Origin: Euryarchaeota archaeon UBA62
Lineage (GTDB): Archaea > Thermoplasmatota > Poseidoniia > Poseidoniales > Thalassarchaeaceae
Length of the DNA: 11,992 bases
Reading direction: 5' to 3'
Assembly (NCBI GenBank): GCA_002502095.1
Contig: DAPJ01000032.1
Coordinates: forward strand, 8,680-20,671
Below the pieces are notes generated by a model, which did not search any database, had not been told where the DNA came from, and saw only the letters and a program-made list of their open reading frames with translations. Both the position numbers and the translations under genes were made by a program. Positions 6,468 through 11,992 of this stretch are shown here, piece by piece (within the stretch, counting starts at the first letter, position 1; every line of letters starts with the position of its first letter).

Positions 6468-6477
6468 CTTCTAAATG
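6468..6477 (-). promoter_or_regulatory. TATA-like promoter box of FKBP copy 1 (CATTTAGAAG)
   Basis: On the minus strand TTTAGAAG starts 30 bases before the ATG at 6445 and is followed by CGAGG, as in front of copy 2. The sequence conserved between duplicates, in a non-coding gap and at fixed spacing, is the evidence for function. Confidence 0.6.
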
Positions 6478-6553
6478 TGAGGGTCCGCAGTGTACGTTTC
6501 CTAGTCGAGCCTATTGTGGCAACGTTCAACAAACATCGTCCTCTCCTGAGTGT

Positions 6554-8251
6554 ATGGCGAACCGAAGTCCAAGGGACCTGATAGACTTCGCCTACAGGCC
6601 AATCGAAGGCCTGTCCGACACCCTGGAAAGGAAGCTAGGGATGTTCTCAGTAGTGATAATCTCACTATCCGCCATGCTGGGGACGGGTCTTTTCGTCCTA
6701 CCTGCCTTGGTTATGGTCGATATGGGGGGCGGGACCGTCCCAGTATCCGGAATATGGCTGGCATACCTGCTTGCCGCACTGGCCATCCTGCCGGCGGCGG
6801 TATCCAAGGGAGAGCTATCGACTGCGATGCCATCATCTGGGGGTTCTTACGTGTACATCGAGAGAACTTTCGGACCACTGGTCGGGACTATCGCAGGTGT
6901 CGGTCTTTGGGGGGCCTCGATGCTGAAGACAGTCGTCGCACTTGTAGGCTTCAAGGCATATCTATGGGCACTGGAGGAGCTTCTTGGTATAACTATCGAC
7001 ATCGAGATAGCCGCCCTCATTCTACTAGCGCTCATCACGATCATCAACATACTGGGCGTGAATAGAATCAAGAAGATTCAGACCCCCATCGTGGCTTTGA
7101 TGGTGGTTTTCATCGCAATTCTGTGCATCTGGTCAATATTCACCCTCCCAATGAACTGGGACGCCGCCTTTGGAGACGGGGCTTACGGCACTGGATGGGA
7201 GGATGTTGCCCATGCCGCTGCATTCGTCTTCGTAGCATACGCTGGAGTGACAAAGATAGCCGCAGTAGGGGGAGAGATAAAGGATCCAAGTAGGAATATC
7301 CCGTACGGGATGGTTCTCTCCCTGGTAATTGCCTGCGCTATTTACGTCATGGTAACGATAGTGATGGTATCGGCAGTGGATCCTTCGGGATACCTTGATC
7401 CCGACACAGGCAAGGCAAGGGAAGATCCGGTATACGTATTCGCAGACATGGTAGGGGGGTCGACAGTGGGGACCGTCTCAGCGGTTTTCGCCGTCACGGT
7501 GCTAACTTCCCTAGCTCTGGCTTCTCTGATGGCCACCTCTAGGTTCCCCTTCGCCATGGCAAGGGACAACCTCCTACCCGAGTCACTGGAGAAGGTGCAC
7601 CCTCGCTACCAGACCCCACACCTCGCCATTGTAGGTACTAGCGTCGCGATGGCCCTAGCTATCACGCTTCTGCCAGTAGAGGAGATAGCGAAGCTAGCAT
7701 CAGGGTTCAAGATCATGATTTTCATGACCATCAATGCCTCGGTGATAGTCCTGAGGAGGGCCTCTGAAACACACTCTTGGTACCGCCCAGAGTGGAAGTC
7801 CCCGTTGTATCCCTTTATCCAGATTTTCGGAATACTAAGTGGGGCACTGCTCCTCTATGTGATGGGAATGACCGCTGTCATCGGTGGTCTGGCATGCGGT
7901 ACGGTCGGGGCCCTGGTCTACTTCCTGTACGGGAAGAGCAGAGTCCATCCGATGCTGACTCCTTGGAGGACAGTTAGTACCGAGCTCACCAACTCCGCTC
8001 AGGCAGAGCGTGAGAAGAGGTGGCTGGTTTTCCACAGCGTCGCTGGCACAAAGGAGAGGTACTCCGAGCAGATGACCGAGGGTGAGTTCATCCACGCAAT
8101 GAGCATCATTGATCCAAACTTGGACAGGTCCAGTGTCAGGAACTTGTTCCATGAGATAGATTTGGACGGGAACGGAATCATAGACCTAGACGAGTTCCTG
8201 CTGGGCATAGATGAAGACAATCTATTCGGGGACATTTCTGAGTCCGAGTGA
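6554..8251 (+). CDS. APC-superfamily amino-acid permease with a C-terminal EF-hand
   Basis: The 565-residue protein has an APC transporter core of about 12 membrane helices (residues 30 to ~485). Recognisable motifs are the broken TM1 (MLGTGLFVLPALV, about 41-53), PSSGGSYVYIERTFGPLVG before TM3 (about 93-111), and the cytoplasmic signature GGEIKDPSRNIPYG. It probably moves amino acids or related amines across the membrane; the substrate cannot be read from sequence. The extra C-terminal region ends in a complete EF-hand loop, residues 536-547 (DLDGNGIIDLDE), with acidic or Asn ligands at loop positions 1, 3, 5, 9 and 12. It is flanked by helices SSVRNLFHEI and FLLGI. The frame runs far upstream through the antisense of the FKBP genes; ATG 6554 is the start that gives a normal APC N-terminus. 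No clear TATA box or strong SD is seen. Confidence 0.9.
   Translation: MANRSPRDLIDFAYRPIEGLSDTLERKLGMFSVVIISLSAMLGTGLFVLPALVMVDMGGGTVPVSGIWLAYLLAALAILPAAVSKGELSTAMPSSGGSYVYIERTFGPLVGTIAGVGLWGASMLKTVVALVGFKAYLWALEELLGITIDIEIAALILLALITIINILGVNRIKKIQTPIVALMVVFIAILCIWSIFTLPMNWDAAFGDGAYGTGWEDVAHAAAFVFVAYAGVTKIAAVGGEIKDPSRNIPYGMVLSLVIACAIYVMVTIVMVSAVDPSGYLDPDTGKAREDPVYVFADMVGGSTVGTVSAVFAVTVLTSLALASLMATSRFPFAMARDNLLPESLEKVHPRYQTPHLAIVGTSVAMALAITLLPVEEIAKLASGFKIMIFMTINASVIVLRRASETHSWYRPEWKSPLYPFIQIFGILSGALLLYVMGMTAVIGGLACGTVGALVYFLYGKSRVHPMLTPWRTVSTELTNSAQAEREKRWLVFHSVAGTKERYSEQMTEGEFIHAMSIIDPNLDRSSVRNLFHEIDLDGNGIIDLDEFLLGIDEDNLFGDISESE
8159..8194 (+). other. Canonical EF-hand calcium-binding loop encoded in the permease tail
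   Basis: These 12 codons encode D-L-D-G-N-G-I-I-D-L-D-E. Positions 1, 3, 5, 9 and 12 carry Ca2+-ligand residues, Gly is at 6 and Ile at 8. This is a textbook EF-hand loop, so Ca2+ binding is likely, although a single loop may need dimerisation or the degenerate upstream helix pair (EGEFIHAMSIIDPNL) to bind tightly. Confidence 0.85.
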
Positions 8252-8300
8252 TTTCCGCTCAGGCGTGCAATTGAAGACTTGAACTCCTCTCGGCCAAACC

Positions 8301-8308
8301 AGGGTGAG
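8301..8308 (+). promoter_or_regulatory. Shine-Dalgarno-like AGGGTGAG supporting the panB start
   Basis: AGGGTGAG lies about 4-10 bases before the ATG at 8312. It favours that ATG over the in-frame TTG at 8279, which has no comparable site. Confidence 0.5.
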
Positions 8309-8311
8309 TCA

Positions 8312-9127
8312 ATGGCGATAGCTGGTCGTGCGAAGAAAGTCACTACTCACACTCTCCAAGAGATGAAGAGAGTAGGCGAGAATATCACCATGCTGACATC
8401 CTATGACTACTCACTGGCAAGGCTAGTAGATGGCGCCGGCATCGATGTGATATTAGTTGGCGACTCTGCATCCAACGTCATGGCTGGAAACGATACAACG
8501 GTACCGATTACTCTGGAGCACATGATCTACCACGCCCAGTGCGTCGTAAATGGAGTGGATAGGGCACTGGTAGTCGTCGATATGCCATTCGGCACTTACC
8601 AGGGCGATACGAAGCTGGCATTGAAGAGTGCTATCCGGATAATGAAGGAGTCCGCTGGGCACGCGGTAAAGTTGGAGGGAGGGGTCGAGATAACCGACTC
8701 AATCAAGAGAATACTCACTGCAGGGATCCCCGTAATGGGCCATTTGGGACTGACTCCCCAGTCGATTTACAAGTTCGGGACCTACGGTGTCCGAGCCAAG
8801 GGAGGGGAAGAGGCAGATAGACTGATCTCGGACGCACTGGAGCTCCAAGAGGCGGGGTGCTTCGCCATAGTCTTGGAGAAGATACCTGCAGATCTGGCCA
8901 AGATGGTTAGCGACAGACTAGATATTCCGACGATTGGCATTGGTGCCGGCCCTCACTGCGATGGCCAGGTCCTGGTACTCCATGACATGCTTGGAATCAC
9001 CAAAGACTTCTCTCCACGTTTTCTCAGAAGGTATGCTGATCTGGGTGACGCAGTGGATAACGCAGTCAAGCAGTACATCACTGATGTTAGAAGCGGGGAC
9101 TTCCCCAACGACGAGGAGAGCTACTAG
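8312..9127 (+). CDS. panB: 3-methyl-2-oxobutanoate hydroxymethyltransferase (ketopantoate hydroxymethyltransferase)
   Basis: PanB transfers a hydroxymethyl group from methylenetetrahydrofolate (or the archaeal pterin equivalent) to 2-oxoisovalerate, giving ketopantoate for coenzyme A synthesis in the cytoplasm. The 271-residue length is normal. Diagnostic blocks are MLTSYDYSLARLVD, ILVGDSASNVMAGNDTTVPI, VVVDMPFGTYQ, VKLEGG and VLEKIP, then IGIGAGPHCDGQVLVLHDMLG. Metal ligands correspond to Asp51, Asp90 and Glu122, substrate contact to Lys120, and the catalytic Glu to Glu189. All are present, so an active enzyme is expected. The ATG at 8312 is preferred over the TTG at 8279. It lies 60 bases after the permease and 46 bases before rfcS on the same strand; a common transcript is possible but the three functions are unrelated. 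Confidence 0.95.
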   Translation: MAIAGRAKKVTTHTLQEMKRVGENITMLTSYDYSLARLVDGAGIDVILVGDSASNVMAGNDTTVPITLEHMIYHAQCVVNGVDRALVVVDMPFGTYQGDTKLALKSAIRIMKESAGHAVKLEGGVEITDSIKRILTAGIPVMGHLGLTPQSIYKFGTYGVRAKGGEEADRLISDALELQEAGCFAIVLEKIPADLAKMVSDRLDIPTIGIGAGPHCDGQVLVLHDMLGITKDFSPRFLRRYADLGDAVDNAVKQYITDVRSGDFPNDEESY

Positions 9128-9173
9128 CTCCTCCCCCAACCTTCAAGGACGCCCGCCCTGTAGTCATACCCGA

Positions 9174-10142
9174 ATGAGTGAGCTATGGGTTGAGAGACAC
9201 CGCCCTCGCACAGTGTCCGACATAAAGGGACAGAAACAGGTGGTTGACCGCCTCAAGGCATATGCTGTGAAACGCTCATTCCCACACCTGATGTTCGCCG
9301 GGCCGCCGGGAACTGGCAAGACCACCGCGGCTATCGCTCTCGCAAGGGACGTCTTCGGAGACGACTACAGGAGGAACCTCCTAGAGATGAACGCCAGTGA
9401 CGAGAGGAAGCTGGAGTCAATCAGGACCAAGGTCAAGCAGTTCGCTAGGACGGCCCCAGTTCCGGGTACCTCGTTCAAGGTCATCTTCCTAGACGAGGCA
9501 GATGCCCTAACTCCAGACGCCCAGGGAGCACTAAGGAGAATCATGGAGCAGAACGCACAGACCTGCAGGTTCATCCTGTCCTGCAACTACTCGTCCAAGA
9601 TAATAGAGCCAATACAGTCCCGATGCGCCGTCTTCAGGTTCAGGCCTCTTGCAGATGACCAGGTCAGGTCCATGGTCGTCTCAGTCGCCGATGGGGAGGA
9701 TATCAAGCTTGATTCCGATGCAGCAGACGCAATAGTTCACGTCAGTCTTGGCGACCTCAGGAAGGCAATAACCTCGTTGCAGGTCGCCTCCTCCATGGAC
9801 GATCACGTCACGAGGGAGATAGTCTACGAGACCACTGCCACCGCTCCGCCAGAGGAGCTACACAGATTCTTCCTAGCGTGCAGGGAGGATGGATTCCAAC
9901 CAGCAAGAAGGAGACTAAGGGAGCTCCTAGATCGCTTCGGCCTCGCAGGAACGGATCTGATCAACCAGCTCCACAGGGGCCTCGGTGACGTACCCTTCCT
10001 CTCAGAGGGCCAGAAGCTCGCTGTGACCGAGACAATGGCTGAGGCTGACTACCGTATGGTAGAGGGCGGTGGAGAGGCACTCCAGCTGGACGCTATGACG
10101 GCTAGGCTCTGTACCTTGTTATCCCCTGACTTGCAGAGATAG
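9174..10142 (+). CDS. rfcS: Replication factor C small subunit (clamp loader ATPase)
   Basis: RfcS, together with the large subunit RfcL, opens and loads the PCNA sliding clamp onto primed DNA. The 322-residue protein starts with the typical ELWVERHRPRTVSDIKGQ and has Walker A GPPGTGKT (43-50), Walker B VIFLDEAD (103-110), sensor 1 ILSCNYSSKI (134-143) and the SRC arginine-finger motif (149-151). A sensor-2-like region (LGDLRKAITSLQ) and a helical collar domain follow at the C-terminus. All motifs are intact. The open frame continues upstream to 8934 inside panB, but the ATG at 9174 yields the family N-terminus. No clear TATA box is visible in the 46-base gap. Its stop is 2 bases from the end of the convergent membrane-protein gene. 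rfcL is not in the window. Confidence 0.97.
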   Translation: MSELWVERHRPRTVSDIKGQKQVVDRLKAYAVKRSFPHLMFAGPPGTGKTTAAIALARDVFGDDYRRNLLEMNASDERKLESIRTKVKQFARTAPVPGTSFKVIFLDEADALTPDAQGALRRIMEQNAQTCRFILSCNYSSKIIEPIQSRCAVFRFRPLADDQVRSMVVSVADGEDIKLDSDAADAIVHVSLGDLRKAITSLQVASSMDDHVTREIVYETTATAPPEELHRFFLACREDGFQPARRRLRELLDRFGLAGTDLINQLHRGLGDVPFLSEGQKLAVTETMAEADYRMVEGGGEALQLDAMTARLCTLLSPDLQR

Positions 10143-10144
10143 CA

Positions 10145-10648
10145 CTAGTCTGTAACTATCATAAAAGACGCAGCGGGAACGATCCTCTCGTCAGGTGACC
10201 CCATTCCCTTGATTACGGAGCGAACAGAGGTGTTCGAAATCTCCGCGTCGGATTTGCCGCACACTTGAGAAGCTCTCTCGGTTGACGGTCTTCCGTAGGT
10301 GTAAGCGCCGTATCCGGCAATCACATGGCTGGCACCTATCGTCGACATCAGCACCTGCTCGATGAGAGAGGTAGTGGTGACCCAGCTACCTGTCAAGGCA
10401 GTGGCAAGGCCAAGGATCACGGATACAAATGACACGAAGAAGGCAATATGCATAGTTAATGCGTTCATGGTGGGTCTTGCAATTGACAACCCTCCGGACC
10501 CGACGAGAATGGCTCCGAAGAGAAGAGGGAACAGAGCGGTGATGTAACCAGTGGCGGCAAAGAAACCTACTCCTAATGAGCCCATCATTCCTCCTGCGAG
10601 AACGGATAGCTGAGGCATGTTGAAACCGGCAATGGTGTATCTTGTCAT
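10145..10648 (-). CDS. Small membrane protein with four predicted helices, unknown function
   Basis: Starting at the ATG at 10648 the protein has 167 residues. Hydrophobic segments lie at about 14-34, 36-54, 64-86 and 96-118, with short turns containing Arg/Pro (ARPT). A ~50-residue hydrophilic tail follows (120-167). The glycine-rich, tightly packed helices (AGGMMGSLGVGFF, FGAILVGSGG) suggest a compact helical bundle. I do not recognise the family. The frame opens at 10756, but the ATG at 10648 is preferred because a strong AT box lies about 25 bases upstream; a third candidate is the ATG at 10618. It is downstream of, and on the same strand as, the 10710-11621 gene but has its own promoter. 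Confidence 0.68.
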   Translation of the reverse strand: MTRYTIAGFNMPQLSVLAGGMMGSLGVGFFAATGYITALFPLLFGAILVGSGGLSIARPTMNALTMHIAFFVSFVSVILGLATALTGSWVTTTSLIEQVLMSTIGASHVIAGYGAYTYGRPSTERASQVCGKSDAEISNTSVRSVIKGMGSPDERIVPAASFMIVTD

Positions 10649-10667
10649 GCCTTTGGATTCTAGGGTG

Positions 10668-10679
10668 AATATATTATAT
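10668..10679 (-). promoter_or_regulatory. Strong TATA box (TATAATATATTC) of the four-helix membrane protein
   Basis: The minus strand reads GATATAATATATTC, centred about 25 bases before the ATG at 10648. It is the best TATA match in the window and there is no SD before the start, so a leaderless transcript from here is likely. Confidence 0.7.
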
Positions 10680-10709
10680 CGTGTTTTACCAACACGCCGA
10701 CAAGAAGGA

Positions 10710-11621
10710 CTAGCCAGTCTGACTAATCTTGATTTCCCAGTCTCTAGACCACTCATTTACTTCCCAAGGACCCATGTTCTCCCGGGATTCACTCATCTCG
10801 ATATGGAGCTCATAGGTCCCGGGCCCCAGCATTCCCAAATCCCAAGCAAGCGGTATGTCCTCCGCTCTGTTGGTTACCTTTGGGCCGAGATTCACCTTTC
10901 TGGTCAGGGAGGTCTCGTTGCCCCTAAGCCAATCGCCCGAATCCTGTTCTTCGAACATCGCCATGGCATCCGCGAGATTCCCTGCGGTGTCATTGGCTAG
11001 AATCAGCGTATTTCCCTTGTGAGTCAGCGTGATCAGGACCTTCGCAGTCTCTGCCTCGATGTTGTCAGCGACTCCCAGCCCCATTACTACATGTACCTCG
11101 TCTCGGTCAATCTCGAGAGAGTATTCGCCACCGCGCCAGCTTGAGTCGATTATCCCGTCAGCCTCCTGTATGTCAATGCCGTTCGATGTCGTAGGTGGGG
11201 CTATATCGCTGAGAGGAGGGTTGGAGAGGACGAATGTTAGAGCCAGCCACGAGAATACGAACAGGAAACAGGCCCTGAACCAGTTTCCACCTGTATAGAG
11301 CTCTACGTACCTGCTCGGTATGACCAGCTTATGGAGAGAGGGTACGGTAGCGGCGAGGGACACAGGGAGCACCCAGAGGATCCTGCTAGGCTCGGTGGTA
11401 GTTGGCATGAACACGTATCTCATGAACAAGGCGATACCCAGGCCGTAGAGTATCACGAGCCACATCGAGTAGGCATCAGCCACCTCCTTCACGGCATGCT
11501 CATCAGGCTTGAACGGCTCAAGCTCGCGACTCTTGGGCTCCTCCTTGTCGCCCGATCCACCACGTGCTCTCTTGCGCTTGTCATAGGCGCTCGCACGCAT
11601 GGCGGTGTCCACGTCTACCAT
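10710..11621 (-). CDS. Membrane protein with three helices and a C-terminal extracytoplasmic beta domain, unknown function
   Basis: The 303-residue protein has a basic, highly charged cytoplasmic N-terminus (about 1-45; AYDKRKRARGG, then acidic stretches). Three membrane helices follow at about 52-72, 80-96 and 114-132. The C-terminal half (about 135-303) is rich in strands and acidic residues, with WDLGMLGPGTYELHIEMSES near its end, resembling a beta-sandwich exposed outside the cell. An odd number of helices with a basic N-terminus fits that topology. I do not recognise the family. The ATG at 11621 is preferred; a GTG at 11636 would add five residues. The next gene on this strand begins 61 bases after its stop and has its own TATA box. 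No convincing TATA box precedes this one. Confidence 0.75.
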   Translation of the reverse strand: MVDVDTAMRASAYDKRKRARGGSGDKEEPKSRELEPFKPDEHAVKEVADAYSMWLVILYGLGIALFMRYVFMPTTTEPSRILWVLPVSLAATVPSLHKLVIPSRYVELYTGGNWFRACFLFVFSWLALTFVLSNPPLSDIAPPTTSNGIDIQEADGIIDSSWRGGEYSLEIDRDEVHVVMGLGVADNIEAETAKVLITLTHKGNTLILANDTAGNLADAMAMFEEQDSGDWLRGNETSLTRKVNLGPKVTNRAEDIPLAWDLGMLGPGTYELHIEMSESRENMGPWEVNEWSRDWEIKISQTG

Positions 11622-11729
11622 GGCTATCGGCCCCACTCGGCGGTGCTTACCACATCAACCCTGTGGGTGCGAACCCCAATACTCGGGGACGCTAACGCTC
11701 AAATGGCCGATGCCGGTCCCCGATGCGTC

Positions 11730-11883
11730 GCCGGGGTGGCGTAGTTGGTAGCGCGTCGGACTCATAGGGTAACTTTCTGCGGGGGGCACAGCCCCTCTGG
11801 AGCTAGTCGATGAGCGCAACAGCCTAACTGAAGATTGTCTGAGACATCCGAAGGTCGCGGGTTCAAGTCCCGCTCCCGGCACC
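11730..11883 (+). tRNA. Intron-containing elongator tRNA-Met (CAU)
   Basis: The exons are 11730-11766 and 11846-11883. They fold into a full cloverleaf: acceptor stem GCCGGGG/TCCCGGC (one G-U pair), D stem GCGT/GCGC, anticodon stem TCGGA/TCCGA with loop CTCATAA, variable loop AGGTC, T arm GCGGG-TTCAAGT-CCCGC, discriminator A and an encoded CCA. The anticodon CAT is at 11763-11765. The G1-C72 pair and the lack of three G-C pairs in the anticodon stem argue against initiator tRNA; the sequence resembles archaeal elongator tRNA-Met. A tRNA-Ile with modified C34 is the remaining alternative. The intron sits at the canonical 37/38 site. No strong TATA box is seen upstream. Confidence 0.95.
11767..11845 (+). 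other. 79-nt archaeal tRNA intron with bulge-helix-bulge splice sites
   Basis: A 4-bp helix forms between CTCA (11761-11764, in the 5' exon) and TGAG (11840-11843, in the intron). It is flanked by two 3-nt bulges, TAG (11765-11767) and ACA (11844-11846). Cutting each bulge after its second base gives exactly the 37/38 exon junction. Inside, GGTAA (11768-11772) can pair with the bases ending at 11839, with G-U pairs. The core has a 7-bp GC-rich hairpin, 11781-11787 with 11791-11797 (loop ACA). This is the standard substrate of archaeal tRNA splicing endonuclease. Confidence 0.9.
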
Positions 11884-11900
11884 ACAAACACATGTCGTAT

Positions 11901-11918
11901 TCCTATTGACAAATAGGA
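11901..11918 (+). repeat. Inverted repeat (TCCTATT-GACA-AATAGGA) downstream of tRNA-Met
   Basis: A perfect 7-bp stem with a 4-nt loop starts 17 bases after the encoded CCA. It could be part of a 3' end or processing signal for the tRNA, or an operator for a gene starting at the window edge. AT content makes chance formation possible. Confidence 0.45.
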
Positions 11919-11939
11919 AACAATCATTGAATAGGGTCG

Positions 11940-11944
11940 TTTTT
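11940..11944 (+). terminator. Possible oligo-T terminator of the tRNA transcript
   Basis: A run of five T lies 56 bases after the tRNA 3' end and 21 bases after the inverted repeat. Archaeal RNA polymerase terminates at T runs, so this is a plausible stop for the tRNA, although it is short. Confidence 0.35.
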
Positions 11945-11957
11945 CGTAGAAGGTAAC

Positions 11958-11992
11958 ATGACGTTGAGCTCGCTTAACTGGGTCAATCGATT
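11958..11992 (+). CDS. Possible start of a gene running off the right edge
   Basis: From the ATG at 11958 the frame is open to the window end (11 full codons, starting MTLSSLNW). An AT-rich stretch (around 11925-11935) lies about 25-30 bases upstream, which fits the leaderless style of other genes here. Eleven codons are too few to identify or confirm a gene. Confidence 0.25.
   Translation, partial: MTLSSLNWVNR

Noticed and set aside
5795..6553. N-terminal extension of the permease frame by 253 codons
   Set aside because: This stretch is antisense to both FKBP genes, lacks transporter features and contains no family sequence. The real start is the ATG at 6554.
6550..7065. 171-codon plus-strand frame in another phase
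   Set aside because: It is a shadow of the permease, rich in Arg/Gly/His with no hydrophobic or domain pattern, and is explained by GC-rich codons of the real gene.
8934..9173. 80-codon N-terminal extension of rfcS
   Set aside because: It lies inside panB in another frame. RfcS proteins start at the MSELWVERHRP-type sequence encoded from 9174.
11685..11721. GGGGAC...GTCCCC 6-bp inverted repeat upstream of the tRNA
   Set aside because: The arms are short and separated by 25 bases in GC-rich sequence. Chance is the simplest explanation and nothing ties it to a function.
11655..11927. Minus-strand 90-residue frame containing GAGLEPATF
   Set aside because: It is the antisense translation of the tRNA-Met gene. 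The GAGLEPATF-type peptide is a well-known artefact of reading tRNA genes on the wrong strand.
1..11992. Mobile element, phage, CRISPR array or defence system
   Set aside because: No transposase, integrase, Cas, restriction or toxin motifs and no direct repeat array were seen. Apart from the novel fusions the region looks like an ordinary chromosomal segment.

Overview
The window looks like a contig piece from a planktonic archaeon, most likely a Marine Group II (Poseidoniales) or related thermoplasmatal euryarchaeon. Three things point that way: an archaeal replication factor C small subunit, an elongator tRNA-Met interrupted at position 37/38 by an intron with a bulge-helix-bulge fold, and several genes with an AT-rich box about 25-34 nt before the start codon, as expected for leaderless archaeal transcripts. 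The lineage is an inference from gene content and style; no marker was compared. Coding density is very high, many gene ends abut or overlap, and there is no transposon, phage gene or CRISPR array.

Layout. Positions 1-546 hold the 3' part of an exported, membrane-anchored protein, which overlaps tail to tail with a small multi-pass membrane protein (502-930, minus). A three-gene plus-strand operon follows (996-3496): the catalytic-type and degenerate subunits of a class III (LigB-type) extradiol dioxygenase resembling 2-aminophenol 1,6-dioxygenase, then a RidA-family protein closest to 2-aminomuconate deaminase. The last carries an unusual N-terminal glycine-zipper extension. Next is a membrane protein with two interrupted zinc ribbons (3538-4338). 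A minus-strand block (4339-6445) contains a lipoprotein with a calcium-dependent PI-PLC-type catalytic domain and two tandem FKBP/SlyD-like peptidyl-prolyl isomerases that arose by duplication together with their promoter. The plus-strand block 6554-10142 encodes an APC-family amino-acid permease with a C-terminal EF-hand, ketopantoate hydroxymethyltransferase (PanB, coenzyme A synthesis) and the clamp-loader small subunit RfcS. Two membrane proteins of unknown function lie on the minus strand (10145-11621), then the intron-containing tRNA-Met (11730-11883), and possibly the start of another gene at the right edge.

How they fit. The dioxygenase subunits and the RidA protein are the clearest functional unit: ring opening of an aminophenol-type compound followed by deamination of the enamine/imine product. 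The dehydrogenase that acts between these steps in the bacterial 2-aminophenol pathway is absent here, so the substrate is open. PanB, RfcS and the tRNA are housekeeping genes. The most unusual architectures are the glycine-zipper/RidA fusion, the permease/EF-hand fusion, the zinc ribbons interrupted by membrane segments, and the surface PI-PLC lipoprotein.
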